Shown piece by piece: positions 38,342 to 46,801 of a stretch of DNA of 64,000 nt (its first letter is position 1; each line of letters opens with the position of its first letter). A program made the translations under genes and the position numbers. The notes below the pieces were generated by a model, which had not been told where the DNA came from, did not search any database, and saw nothing but the letters and a program-made list of their open reading frames with translations. Source of the stretch: Nitratireductor soli. Lineage in GTDB: Bacteria; Pseudomonadota; Alphaproteobacteria; Rhizobiales; Rhizobiaceae. The stretch spans positions 248,001-312,000 of the forward strand of contig NZ_LFVY01000005.1 of the NCBI RefSeq assembly GCF_001050155.1, given 5' to 3'.

Positions 38342-39325
38342 TCACATGTCCTGAATGTTTATGACGACTTTGCCGCTGGTGCGGCGGGCGGCCAGGTCGG
38401 CGAGCGCCTGCGGCAGGGATTCGAGCCCTTCGCGGCGGTCGACCACGGGGCGAATGGCGCCGCTTGCCAGATCGTCGCCCATGCGGCTCGTGACGCGTGC
38501 CAGCATCTCGGTGTCGGTCTCGTGGTTCCAGTAGACGCCGATCGCCAAGGCCCGTTTGAGCAGCAGGCGGTTGGCGGGGATCTGGGCGATCTCGCCCGAT
38601 GCGAAACCGACGATGAGAAGCCGCCCGCCAATGGCCAGCGCGCGCAGGCTTTCCAGCGTCGCGTCGCCGCCGACCGGGTCGACCACCACGTCGACGCCGC
38701 GCCCTTCGGTCAGTGCCTTGCAGCGCCTGGACCAGCCCGCTTCGGCCGGGTCGATGGTCTCGAACGCTCCGTTCCCCATCGCCAGGGCGCGCTTTGCAGC
38801 ACTGCCCGCGGCGGCGATCACGCGCGCGCCGCGGGCCGTTGCGATCTGCACGGCGGCGAGCCCCACTCCGCCGGCAGCCGCATGAACGAGGACCGTTTCG
38901 CCGGCCCTCGTGTTCGTGCTCTCCGTCAACGCCACATAGGCCGTGGTGTAGACCACCGGCAGGGCTGCGCTTTCGGCAAAGGAAATGTTCTGTGGCATCG
39001 GGATGGCCATCGTGTCGCGCATGATGGCGTGACTGGCGAACCCTCCCCAATCGACCTTTCCGGTGACGCGGTCGCCCGGCTTATGACGCGTGCCGGGACC
39101 GGCGGCGCGCACCACGCCCGCCACCTCCTGGCCGGGCGTGAAGGGACGCGGCGGCTTCACCTGGTATTTGTCGTCGATCATCAACAGGTCGGAAAAGTTC
39201 AGCGCGGCAGCCCCCACCGCGACGCACAGTTCACCAGGTCCCGGCTCCGCCGGCACAAAGCGCTCGAGCGACAGCTTCTCGAGCCCCGGTTGCGTCGAAA
39301 TCCATTTCCTTGCCTCAGCCGTCAC
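38342..39325 (-). CDS. NADPH:quinone oxidoreductase-type zinc-free MDR enzyme
   Basis: 327-residue medium-chain dehydrogenase/reductase without structural zinc. The GroES-like N-terminal part holds ALNFSDLLMIDDKYQVKPP, and the nucleotide-binding motif is VLVHAAAGGVGLAAVQIA. Some members reduce enoyl-CoA or acrylate-type double bonds, which would fit the CoA-transferase next door. The start is a GTG overlapping the stop of the IclR gene (GTGA). A much longer upstream open frame is a shadow of iclR. Confidence 0.9.
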   Translation of the reverse strand: MTAEARKWISTQPGLEKLSLERFVPAEPGPGELCVAVGAAALNFSDLLMIDDKYQVKPPRPFTPGQEVAGVVRAAGPGTRHKPGDRVTGKVDWGGFASHAIMRDTMAIPMPQNISFAESAALPVVYTTAYVALTESTNTRAGETVLVHAAAGGVGLAAVQIATARGARVIAAAGSAAKRALAMGNGAFETIDPAEAGWSRRCKALTEGRGVDVVVDPVGGDATLESLRALAIGGRLLIVGFASGEIAQIPANRLLLKRALAIGVYWNHETDTEMLARVTSRMGDDLASGAIRPVVDRREGLESLPQALADLAARRTSGKVVINIQDM

Positions 39326-40146
39326 CGTTGCGCTCCTGTTTCCTGTTTCACGGCGTCGCCGCCGAGGCGGGCGCTCAAGGTGCGGGCCGCATCCGACACC
39401 GCGTGGCCGAGCTCCTCGATGCTCTCCCTGGACATGCGCTGCAGCGGGGCCGCAACGGCCAGGCTGCCGAGCGGCCGCCCGTCGGGACCGAGAATCGCCG
39501 CGCCGACGCCAGCAACGCCGGGATAAGTCTCCTCGAAGGAGACAGCGAAGCCGCGAACACGGGTCTGTTCGAGGTCGGCGCGCAGCAATTCGGGCCTGGG
39601 CACCCATTCGGGGTTGATCGGCGGCATCGGTGATGCCAGCACGTGCTCGGTGATGTTTTCCGGCAGATGCGCCAGCACCGGCTTGGTCGAGGCGCCGGCA
39701 TAGAGCGGGAATGTGGCGCCGACGGTCTCGTAGACGCGCAGCACGCCGTGCTGGCTGGGGATCTGCGCCAGGCAGACGACGTGCAGCGCCGCCGGGTTGA
39801 AGCCGGTCAGCATCACCGTCTCGCGCGTCTTGCGCGCCAGTTCCTCGAGAATGTCCTCGGCGAAGGCCGCCAGGTCGAGCTGCGACTGGGCGCGGCGGCC
39901 AAGCTCGATGGCGCTGAAGCCGAGCGTGTAGCGGCCGCTGCGCTCGTGAAAGCTCAGATAGCCGCGCACGCACAGATAGCGCACCAGCCGGCTGACCGTC
40001 GAGCGCGGCAGATCGGCGGCGCGGCCGATCTCCACCTGGGTCCATCCCGGCTGCTCGGGGGAAAACAGCTCGAGGATCTGGAACGCCTTGTGCAGCAATC
40101 CGACCCCGCGAATGTTGTGCTCTTGCTCGCTCTTGACAATTCCCAC
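39322..40146 (-). CDS. IclR-family transcriptional regulator
   Basis: 274-residue IclR regulator: N-terminal helix-turn-helix (LLHKAFQILELFSPEQPGWT, then DLPRSTVSRLVRYLCVRGYL) and the C-terminal effector domain (GASTKPVLAHLPE, FEETYPGVAGVGAAILGPDG). The GTG at 40146 is used because the earlier ATG at 40194 falls inside a palindrome that is likely its operator. It is divergent from the TrpX-type importer operon, so it should control both arms. Confidence 0.87.
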   Translation of the reverse strand: MGIVKSEQEHNIRGVGLLHKAFQILELFSPEQPGWTQVEIGRAADLPRSTVSRLVRYLCVRGYLSFHERSGRYTLGFSAIELGRRAQSQLDLAAFAEDILEELARKTRETVMLTGFNPAALHVVCLAQIPSQHGVLRVYETVGATFPLYAGASTKPVLAHLPENITEHVLASPMPPINPEWVPRPELLRADLEQTRVRGFAVSFEETYPGVAGVGAAILGPDGRPLGSLAVAAPLQRMSRESIEELGHAVSDAARTLSARLGGDAVKQETGAQR

Positions 40147-40175
40147 GTTGATGCTCTCATAATGTGAAATAGAAG

Positions 40176-40200
40176 TCCTACAATATAGGATCAACTATCC
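40176..40200. promoter_or_regulatory. Probable IclR operator in the divergent gap
   Basis: TCCTACAATATAGGA (40176-40190; arms TCCTA/TAGGA) overlaps a second dyad GGATCAACTATCC (40188-40200). Short-arm palindromes with 5-base centres near the regulator start are common for IclR proteins. It lies between the IclR start and the importer start at 40291. Confidence 0.5.
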
Positions 40201-40290
40201 GACCTGCGGCCGCCTTCGTCAAGTTCGTTTTCCCATCTGGGGAGAAAGGCCGGACGTGGGAGGCCGCGAAAGACACAAGAGGGAACAGCA

Positions 40291-41268
40291 ATGACATTGA
40301 TTTCTCGCACCGCCCTGGCACTGCTGGCGACGGGCATTCTGTCCGGCAGCGCCTTAGCCCAGGACATGAAGAGGGTGGCGATTTCGACCATCGTCGAGGT
40401 GCCGGCCCTGGTGGAAACCAAGGACGGCATCATCAAGGGGCTTGCCGACAAGGGTTTCGTCGAAGGCAAGAACCTCGAGATCGACTACCAGAACGCCAAC
40501 GGCAACATGCCGACCCAGCAGCAGATCGCCAAGAAGTTCGTCGGCGACAATCCGGACGTGATCGTCCCGATCACCACGCCGACGGCCCAGGCCATCATCG
40601 CCTCGACCGACACGATCCCCGTCGTCTTCACCACGGTCACCGACCCGCTGAAGGCCAAGCTGATCCCACATTATGAGAAGTCCGGCGGCAACGTCACCGG
40701 CGTCTCGGACGCAGCTCCCATCAAGCAGCAGCTCGACCTGATGCAGGAGCTGGTGCCGGACCTGAAAACCATCGGCGTCGTCTACAATCCGGGCCTCGAC
40801 AACGCGCTGGCCGCCCTTGAAGAATTGAAGAAGCACGCCGAGCCGCGCGGCATCGGCGTGGTCGAGTCCGCCGCTCCGACGACCAATGAGGTGGCGCTCG
40901 CCACCAAGAAGCTGATCGGCAAGGTTGATGCGGTCTATGTGCCGAACGACACGACCGTCGTCGCCGCGCTCGAATCCATCATCAAGATCGGCGAGGACGT
41001 CGACCTGCCGATCTTCGCCGGCGAGACGGGCGCGGTGGCGCGCGGCGTGGTCGCCTCCGTCGGCCTCGATTATGTGGAGCTCGGTCGCATCACCGGCCAC
41101 ATGGTGGCGCGAATCCTGAACGGCGAGAAGCCCGGCGACATCGACGCCGTCATCGCCTACCAGGTGCTGACCGACTTCAAGGTGGCGGTCAACAAGAAGT
41201 CCGCCGCGGCGATGGGCGTCGAGCTCCCCGAAGCGGTTCTCGCCCGGGCCACCGAAATCATCGAATAA
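40291..41268 (+). CDS. ABC transporter substrate-binding protein (TrpX/ABC_sub_bind type)
   Basis: 325-residue exported binding protein. A Sec signal (MTLISRTALALLATGILSGSALA) is followed by the family pattern KRVAISTIVEVPALVETKDG, then PDVIVPITTPTAQAI and VFTTVTDPLKAKL. In Gram-positives such TrpX proteins are linked to aromatic amino acid uptake. Here they accompany urocanase and a HisC-like aminotransferase, so an imidazole or aromatic acid is a fair guess. It is the first gene of a seven-gene plus-strand operon. Confidence 0.9.
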   Translation: MTLISRTALALLATGILSGSALAQDMKRVAISTIVEVPALVETKDGIIKGLADKGFVEGKNLEIDYQNANGNMPTQQQIAKKFVGDNPDVIVPITTPTAQAIIASTDTIPVVFTTVTDPLKAKLIPHYEKSGGNVTGVSDAAPIKQQLDLMQELVPDLKTIGVVYNPGLDNALAALEELKKHAEPRGIGVVESAAPTTNEVALATKKLIGKVDAVYVPNDTTVVAALESIIKIGEDVDLPIFAGETGAVARGVVASVGLDYVELGRITGHMVARILNGEKPGDIDAVIAYQVLTDFKVAVNKKSAAAMGVELPEAVLARATEIIE

Positions 41269-41275
41269 GGCCGCC

Positions 41276-41304
41276 GCACCGGCCCGCCTCCTGCCGGCCG
41301 GTGC
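41276..41304 (+). other. Hairpin between binding-protein and permease genes
   Basis: GCACCGGCC and GGCCGGTGC form a perfect 9-base stem with an 11-base loop in the 64-base gap. Such hairpins often stabilise the upstream message and give excess binding protein. Confidence 0.55.
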
Positions 41305-41332
41305 GCCGCTTCCATCAGCGAGCAGAGCGTCA

Positions 41333-42238
41333 ATGTCCCTTTATGAACTTCTCGGCACCCTCGAGACCGGCTTCGTCTTCGGCCTCGTCGCCCTCGGTGC
41401 CTACCTCACCTTCCGCATCCTCGATTTCCCCGACCTGACCGTCGAAGGCAGCTTTCCGCTCGGCGCGGCCGTCTGCGCGGCGCTGATCGTCACGCTGGGC
41501 TGGAACCCGTGGCTGGCGACGGGCGCCGGCGCGGTCGCCGGCTTCGCCGCCGGCTGGTCGACCGCCTATCTGAATGTACGCTTCAGGATATTGCATATCC
41601 TGGCCGGCATCCTGCTCGCCATCTCGCTCTACTCGATCAATCTGCGCATCATGAGCGGGCCGAACAAGCCGCTGCTCGGCGTCGATACGGTGTTCGACGC
41701 GTTTGGCGGCTTCGGCGTCGCCACCTACATCATCAGCCCGATCTTCCTCGGCGCGGTGACGCTGATCGTGCTGGCGCTGGTCAACGTCTTCCTGCACACC
41801 GGCCATGGCATCGCCATGCGGGCGGCCGGCGCCAATCCGGCCATGGCCGAGGCCAACGGCATCAATGTCGGGCGCATGAAGCTCTACGGCGTCGGCCTCG
41901 CCAACGCCATGACGGCGCTTGCCGGGGCGCTGTTCGCGCAGATCTTCGGCGCCGCCGACGCCTATATGGGCATCGGCGTCATCATCGTCGGCCTGGCCTC
42001 GGTCATCGTCGGCACCAGCCTCCTGCCCTCGCGCACCATCCTGCAGGCGACGCTCGCCTGCATCGTCGGCGCGGTGCTCTACCGCTTCGCCGTGGCGCTG
42101 GCGCTGAACGCCGATTTCCTCGGCCTGCGCGCCTCCGACGTCCAGCTCGTCACCGCCGCGCTCGTCGCCCTGGCGCTGATCGCCCAGTATTCCGGCTCCG
42201 GCTTCAAACGCTTCTTCAAGGGGGCCGACAAGAAATGA
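41333..42238 (+). CDS. ABC transporter permease (TrpY type)
   Basis: 301-residue permease with about 8-9 hydrophobic helices, related to LivH-like BPD_transp_2 proteins. The N-terminal block MSLYELLGTLETGFVFGLVA followed by FRILDFPDLTVEGSFPLGAA is typical of TrpY. Its stop overlaps the ATPase start by 4 bases. Confidence 0.9.
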   Translation: MSLYELLGTLETGFVFGLVALGAYLTFRILDFPDLTVEGSFPLGAAVCAALIVTLGWNPWLATGAGAVAGFAAGWSTAYLNVRFRILHILAGILLAISLYSINLRIMSGPNKPLLGVDTVFDAFGGFGVATYIISPIFLGAVTLIVLALVNVFLHTGHGIAMRAAGANPAMAEANGINVGRMKLYGVGLANAMTALAGALFAQIFGAADAYMGIGVIIVGLASVIVGTSLLPSRTILQATLACIVGAVLYRFAVALALNADFLGLRASDVQLVTAALVALALIAQYSGSGFKRFFKGADKK

Positions 42239-43029
42239 TCGAACTCAAGGACGTACACGTCACCTTCAACAAGGGGACGCCGCTCGAGACCAAGGCGCTG
42301 CGCGGCATCGACCTGATCGTGCCCGAGGGCCAGTTCCTGACCGTCATCGGCTCCAACGGCGCCGGCAAGTCGACCTCGCTCAACGTTCTGGCCGGGCTTG
42401 CGCCGGTCGAGAGCGGCACGGTGCGGCTCGACGGACAGGACATCACCAACTGGCCGGTGCACCGGCGCGCGCGCATCATCTCGCGCGTCTTCCAGGATCC
42501 CAAGATGGGCACCTGCGAGGACCTGACCATCATGGAGAATTTCGCCCTGGCGCATGGCCGGACCGCGCCGCGCGGCTTCCGCCTCGCCATCGAGAAGGAC
42601 ATGCGCGAGAAGACCGCCGAGCGGGTCAAGGTGCTCGGCCTCGGGCTGGAGAACCGCCTCGACGACAAGGTCGGCCTGCTTTCCGGCGGCCAGCGCCAGG
42701 CGGTCAGCCTGCTGATGGCTACCACCGGCCCGTCGAGCGTGCTGCTCCTTGACGAGCACACCGCGGCGCTCGATCCCAAGACCGCCGATTTCGTCCTGGA
42801 GACCACCCGCACCATCGTCGACCGGCTGAAGCTGACCGCCGTCATGGTCACCCATTCGATGGCCCAGGCGCTGTCGACCGGCGAGCGCACCGTCATGTTC
42901 CACCGCGGCAAGATCATCTTCGACGCCTCGGGCAAGGAGCGCGCCGGCATGAGCGTCGAAGACCTCCTGCACCTGTTCAAGAAGACGCAGGGCGAGGAAC
43001 TGAGCGACGACAGCCTGCTGCTTGGTTGA
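42235..43029 (+). CDS. ABC transporter ATP-binding protein (TrpZ type)
   Basis: 264-residue ATPase: Walker A GSNGAGKST, signature LSGGQRQAVSLLMA, Walker B VLLLDEHTAALD (His instead of the usual Pro after Glu, as common in this group) and VTHSM. The ATG at 42235 overlaps the permease stop. A long open frame that begins at 41509 is a shadow of the permease gene. Confidence 0.92.
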   Translation: MIELKDVHVTFNKGTPLETKALRGIDLIVPEGQFLTVIGSNGAGKSTSLNVLAGLAPVESGTVRLDGQDITNWPVHRRARIISRVFQDPKMGTCEDLTIMENFALAHGRTAPRGFRLAIEKDMREKTAERVKVLGLGLENRLDDKVGLLSGGQRQAVSLLMATTGPSSVLLLDEHTAALDPKTADFVLETTRTIVDRLKLTAVMVTHSMAQALSTGERTVMFHRGKIIFDASGKERAGMSVEDLLHLFKKTQGEELSDDSLLLG

Positions 43030-43055
43030 GCATCCGATTTTCTGGAGATTTTCGC

Positions 43056-43661
43056 GTGACCTGGATCAACACCATCGCCTATGACGACGCCTCCGGCCGG
43101 CTGAAGCAGCTCTACGACCGGGTCAAGGGCCCCGACGACAATGTCGACAACATCATGATGGCGCACAGCCTGCGGCCGCACACGATGGACGGCCACATGG
43201 CGCTGTACAAATACGCCCTGCACCATTCGGCCAACACGGTGCCGAAATGGTTCCTCGAAGCCATCGGCGTGCTGGTCAGCCATCTCAACCGCTGCAGCTA
43301 CTGCGTCGAGCATCATTTTTCCGGCATGACCCGGCTTCTGGGCGATGCCGGGCGCGCCAATGCGCTGCGCGCGGCGATCGAAGCCGAACGCTATGCCGAC
43401 GCTTTCGACGCCCGCGAACAGGCGGCGCTCGCCTATGCCGGCAAGCTGACCCGCGCGGCGGCGTCGGTCACCGAAGCCGACATCGCCGCCATGCGCGCCG
43501 CCGGCTTCGACGACGGGCAGATCCTCGAGATCAACCAGGTGGCCGCCTATTTCGCCTATGCCAACCGCACCGTGCTCGGCCTCGGCGTCAACACCGACGG
43601 CGACATTCTCGGCCTCTCCCCCAACAATTCGGACGATCCCAATGACTGGTCCCACCGCTGA
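43056..43661 (+). CDS. Carboxymuconolactone decarboxylase/AhpD-like peroxidase-related protein
   Basis: 201-residue AhpD-fold protein with the redox-active pair and base in NRCSYCVEHHFSG (CxxC then HH), matching the uncharacterised peroxidase-related enzyme group. The GTG at 43056 follows TGGAGA at good spacing. An earlier ATG overlaps the ATPase stop. It may protect against peroxide formed by the FAD-linked oxidase encoded two genes downstream; that is inference from context. Confidence 0.87.
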   Translation: MTWINTIAYDDASGRLKQLYDRVKGPDDNVDNIMMAHSLRPHTMDGHMALYKYALHHSANTVPKWFLEAIGVLVSHLNRCSYCVEHHFSGMTRLLGDAGRANALRAAIEAERYADAFDAREQAALAYAGKLTRAAASVTEADIAAMRAAGFDDGQILEINQVAAYFAYANRTVLGLGVNTDGDILGLSPNNSDDPNDWSHR

Positions 43662-44685
43662 CGCCGCGATGGCGCCGGCCATCCGCCGGCTGCATCTCAA
43701 TGAAAGCCCCTATCCGCCGTCGCCGGGCGTGGTGACTGCCATCGCCGCGGCGGCCGCGCAGGCCAACCGCTATCCCAAGCCCGACAGCGATGTCCTGCTC
43801 GACGCGCTGTCGGCCTATGCGGGTGCTGCGGCCGAGCGCATCGTCGTCACCAGCGGCTCGAACGAGCTGCTGCATCTCCTGCCGCTGATCACCCAGGCGC
43901 ACGGCGCCGAGATGGTCGTGCCGGACCCCAGCTTTCCGACCTACCTCAAGGTCGCCGGTTTCTTCGGCATCAAGGTGCACGGCGTGCCGGTCAGGGCCGA
44001 CGGGCGGCCGGATGTCGACGCGCTGCTCGCCGCCATCACGCCCGGCTGCCGCATGGTCTGCGTCCCCTCGCCGAACAATCCGACCGGCGGCCTGCTGTCG
44101 GCAGCCGAAATCGAGCGGCTGGTGGCCGGCGTGCCCGAAACCATGCTGCTGCATTTCGACGAGGCCTATTACGAATTCGGCCGCCAGGCCGGCGGCGCCG
44201 AGGCGCTGCCGCTGCTCGAAAAGCGCAAGGGGCCGTGGATGACCTCGCGCTCCTTCTCCAAGGCGTTCGGGCTGGCCGGCCTCAGGCTCGGCTATTCGAT
44301 CGCCAGCGACCGCGAACTGGCCATGCGGGTGCGCGGGCTCAGGCCCAATTTCAGCGTCAACGCGCTGGCGATGGCCGCCGGCGTCGCCGCGCTCGCCTCG
44401 CTCGACCACATGCGCGAGACGGTGGGAAGCATCGCCGCCGAGCGCCGGCGGCTGAGCGACGGCCTGGCCGCCGCCGGCCTCGATCCGCTGCCGTCGGCGG
44501 CCAATTTCGTCGCCTTCGCCGTGCCCGCCAGCGACGGGGACCTGGCCGGGCGGCTGGCGGCGATGGGCATTCTCACCACCGCGTTCCACATGCCCGGCAA
44601 CGTTCCGGCCATCCGCATCACGCTCGGCAGGCGCGACGACACGGACGCCGTCCTCGACGCCCTGTCGACCTGTCGCGGCAGCTGA
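43642..44685 (+). CDS. HisC-like class I/II aminotransferase
   Basis: 347-residue PLP aminotransferase resembling histidinol-phosphate aminotransferase. The cofactor lysine is in SRSFSKAFGLAGLRLGYSIA, the substrate region in CVPSPNNPTGGLLS and the aspartate in HFDEAYYEF. The ATG at 43642 overlaps the previous gene by 20 bases; the ATG at 43669 is an alternative that starts nearer the conserved LHLNESPYPPSP. No other histidine-biosynthesis gene is nearby, so a catabolic role (amino acid to 2-oxo acid) is more likely. Confidence 0.87.
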   Translation: MTGPTADAAMAPAIRRLHLNESPYPPSPGVVTAIAAAAAQANRYPKPDSDVLLDALSAYAGAAAERIVVTSGSNELLHLLPLITQAHGAEMVVPDPSFPTYLKVAGFFGIKVHGVPVRADGRPDVDALLAAITPGCRMVCVPSPNNPTGGLLSAAEIERLVAGVPETMLLHFDEAYYEFGRQAGGAEALPLLEKRKGPWMTSRSFSKAFGLAGLRLGYSIASDRELAMRVRGLRPNFSVNALAMAAGVAALASLDHMRETVGSIAAERRRLSDGLAAAGLDPLPSAANFVAFAVPASDGDLAGRLAAMGILTTAFHMPGNVPAIRITLGRRDDTDAVLDALSTCRGS

Positions 44686-46104
44686 ATGGCCGCCGCATCC
44701 TCCATCGAGGCACTGACGGCCCGGCTGGGCCGGGGCGGCGTTCTGACCGCACCGCACGACATGGCGCCCTATCTGGGCGACCTGCTCGGCCTGTACCGGG
44801 GCGAGGCCCTGTGTGTCGCGCGGCCGCGCGACACCGGCGCGGTCGCCGAAACGCTGCGCCTGGCCGCCGCGCATGGGTTCGCCGTCACGCCGGCCGGCGG
44901 CCGCACCGGATTTTGCGGCGGCGCGGTGCCGACGGGCGCGCGGCCGCACATCATTCTCTCTCTGGAACGCATGCGCCGCATCCGGTCGGTCGACACGGTC
45001 AACGACGCGCTGATCGCCGAGGCCGGCTGCACGCTGGCGGAAATCCGCCAGGCGGCCGATGCCGCCGGCCGTCTGTTCCCCGTCAGCCATGGCGGCGAAG
45101 GCACGAGCCAGATCGGCGGCATGATCGCCACCAATGCCGGTGGCAACAACGTCCTGCGCTACGGCATGACCCGCGCCCATGTTCTGGGCCTGGAGGTCGT
45201 GCTTGCCGACGGCACGGTCTGGGACGGGCTGCGGACCCTGCGCAAGGACAATGCCGGCTACGATTTGAAGCAGCTTTTCATCGGCGCGGAAGGCACGTTG
45301 GGCGTCGTCACGGCGGCGGCGCTTGCGCTGCGTCCCAAGCCGCTGGCGCGCGGCACAGCACTTGCCGCCGTCGCCGATCCGCAGGCGGCACTCGATCTGT
45401 TCGTGCATATGCGCGGCCAGGCCGGCGAGCTGATCAGCGCCTTCGAACTGATGCCGAAGGCCGGCATCGACCTGCATCTGGCGCGCTCCGGCGCCGGGCG
45501 CGATCCGTTCGGCGGCGCGCATTCCTGGATGGTGCTGATCGAACTCGAAACCGTCATCGCCAATCTCGATCTCACGGAGCTCATGGAAACGGCGCTGGCC
45601 GGCGCCTTCGAGCGCGCGCTGGCGCTCGACGCGATCATCACCCAGTCGGAGGCGCAGCGGCGCGAACTATGGGCGCTGCGCGAGGGTCTGGCCGAGGCGC
45701 AGGCCGCCAATCCACGGGCGCTGAAAAGCGACACCTCCGTACCGCTCGGCGCATCGCCCGAATTCGTCCGCCGCGCCGGCGAAGCGGTGGAAGCGATCCT
45801 GCCCGGCGCGGTGCCGGTGCCGTTCGGCCATATCGGCGACGGCAACATCCATTTCAACGTCGTGGCACCCAAGGGCATGGACGTGGCGGGTTTCTCCGCC
45901 GTCACGCCGCGGCTGACTGAAGCGATCCGCGAGGTCGCGCTGGCCCTGGGCGGGTCGATCGCCGCCGAACACGGGCTCGGCCAATCGAAACGGCAGGCCG
46001 CCGCCGAGACGAAGCCGCCGGCCGAACTCGACCTGATGCGGCGTGTCAAACGGGCGCTGGACCCGGACACGCGCTTGAACCCGGGGAAAATTGTCGATGT
46101 CTGA
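44686..46104 (+). CDS. FAD-linked 2-hydroxyacid oxidase/dehydrogenase (GlcD/D-lactate type)
   Basis: 472-residue flavoenzyme. The FAD_binding_4 domain shows TPAGGRTGFCGGAVPTG and EGTSQIGGMIATNAGGNNVL. The C-terminal FAD-oxidase domain has FGHIGDGNIHFNVV and GSIAAEHGLGQSK. It would oxidise a D-2-hydroxy acid to the 2-oxo acid, the reverse side of the aminotransferase product encoded just before (adjacent, no gap). Its stop codon is the first TGA of a 27-base tandem repeat. Confidence 0.92.
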   Translation: MAAASSIEALTARLGRGGVLTAPHDMAPYLGDLLGLYRGEALCVARPRDTGAVAETLRLAAAHGFAVTPAGGRTGFCGGAVPTGARPHIILSLERMRRIRSVDTVNDALIAEAGCTLAEIRQAADAAGRLFPVSHGGEGTSQIGGMIATNAGGNNVLRYGMTRAHVLGLEVVLADGTVWDGLRTLRKDNAGYDLKQLFIGAEGTLGVVTAAALALRPKPLARGTALAAVADPQAALDLFVHMRGQAGELISAFELMPKAGIDLHLARSGAGRDPFGGAHSWMVLIELETVIANLDLTELMETALAGAFERALALDAIITQSEAQRRELWALREGLAEAQAANPRALKSDTSVPLGASPEFVRRAGEAVEAILPGAVPVPFGHIGDGNIHFNVVAPKGMDVAGFSAVTPRLTEAIREVALALGGSIAAEHGLGQSKRQAAAETKPPAELDLMRRVKRALDPDTRLNPGKIVDV

Positions 46105-46263
46105 AGCGCCGGCGCAGCCGGCATGGGGTGAAACGCCGGCGCAGCCGGCATGGGGTGAAACGCCGGCATGGCCGGCATGAGGTGAAACGCCGGCATGGCC
46201 GGCATGAGGTGAAACGCCGGCATGGCCGGCATGAGGTGAAACGCCGGCATGGCCGGCAAGGGA
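46102..46263. repeat. Six tandem copies of a 27-base repeat
   Basis: Six consecutive 27-base units start at 46102, 46129, 46156, 46183, 46210 and 46237. Each begins TGAAACGCCGGC (first copy TGAAGCGCCGGC) and contains a second GCCGGC. Units 3-5 are identical; units 1-2 have GCGCA and unit 6 ends differently. The first TGA is the stop codon of the FAD-oxidase gene, and because 27 is divisible by three the TGA recurs in the same frame in every unit. Units 3-5 also contain ATGAGG directly before the next TGA. The last unit leads into the ribosome-binding site of the DUF1330 gene. Confidence 0.95.
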
Positions 46264-46270
46264 GGGAAGC

Positions 46271-46564
46271 ATGACCGCCTACATCATTTCACGTGTTTCG
46301 ATCAGCGACCGTCCGGCCATGGCCGGCTACATGGCCGATGCGCCCGAAAGCGTCCACGCCTATGGCGGCGAATATCTGGTGCGCACAGGCGACATCACGG
46401 CACTCGAGGGTGACGCGCCCTATGAGCGGGTCGTCGTCGTGAAGTTCCCGGATAAGGAGAAGGCGCTCGCCTGGTATCATTCGGACGAGTACCGCGACCT
46501 GCGCGACATTCGCTGGCGCTCTGCCGACGCCCACATCATCTGCGTTCCCGGCGAAGGCGGCTGA
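46271..46564 (+). CDS. DUF1330 family protein
   Basis: 97-residue protein with the ferredoxin-like DUF1330 pattern: AYIISRVSISDRPAMAGYM, YGGEYLVRTGDITALEGD, then VVVKFPDKEKALAWYHSDEY. It has a strong GGAGGG ribosome-binding site. Family members are small dimeric proteins of unclear function. It is the last gene of the IclR-side operon, separated from the rest by the 27-base repeats. Confidence 0.88.
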   Translation: MTAYIISRVSISDRPAMAGYMADAPESVHAYGGEYLVRTGDITALEGDAPYERVVVVKFPDKEKALAWYHSDEYRDLRDIRWRSADAHIICVPGEGG

Positions 46565-46576
46565 TCCCTATCATTG

Positions 46577-46798
46577 TACTTGCGATTTACCGCGGCGTCC
46601 CTTCGCGCCCCCCTCTGCCCTGCCGGGCATCTCCCCCTCCGGTGGGGAGATTGGCTGTCATGGCCGATTTCACCAATCTTCGCGACCTTGAAAAATCAGG
46701 CGAAACATCGATGAAGAGATAATCTCCCCCCTCGAGGGGGAGATGCCCGGCAGGGCAGAGGGGGGCGCGAAGGAGCGCTACTCCAAATCGCAACTGTA
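46577..46798. repeat. Palindromic intergenic repeat, long form
   Basis: A roughly 222-base inverted-repeat element. The outer parts are TTGCGATTT and AAATCGCAA. The next 45 or so bases (TTCGCGCCCCCCTCTGCCC onward to CATCTCCCCCTC) recur in inverted form on the other side, around a central unrelated stretch. It shares its CCCCTCTGCCC core and AACTGTA end with the element at 18316-18411. No reading frame inside; it resembles RIME/MITE-type elements of rhizobia. Confidence 0.78.
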
Positions 46799-46801
46799 GA
46801 A

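Noticed and set aside
40110-40146. Third copy of the 41-base operator near the IclR start
   Set aside because: Only the left part (GGAATTGTCAAG) is similar; the right half-site is missing and the bases encode the first IclR residues.
43642-44685. Histidine-biosynthesis gene hisC
   Set aside because: Family resemblance is real, but the gene lies in a catabolic operon without other his genes, so the biosynthetic name is not justified.
46130-46259. Minus-strand repetitive peptide (MPAMPAFHL units)
   Set aside because: It is only the translation of the 27-base tandem repeat read antisense and continues into the antisense of the FAD-oxidase gene.
46102-46263. Possible CRISPR array
   Set aside because: The 27-base units are directly adjacent with no spacers, and no cas gene is nearby.
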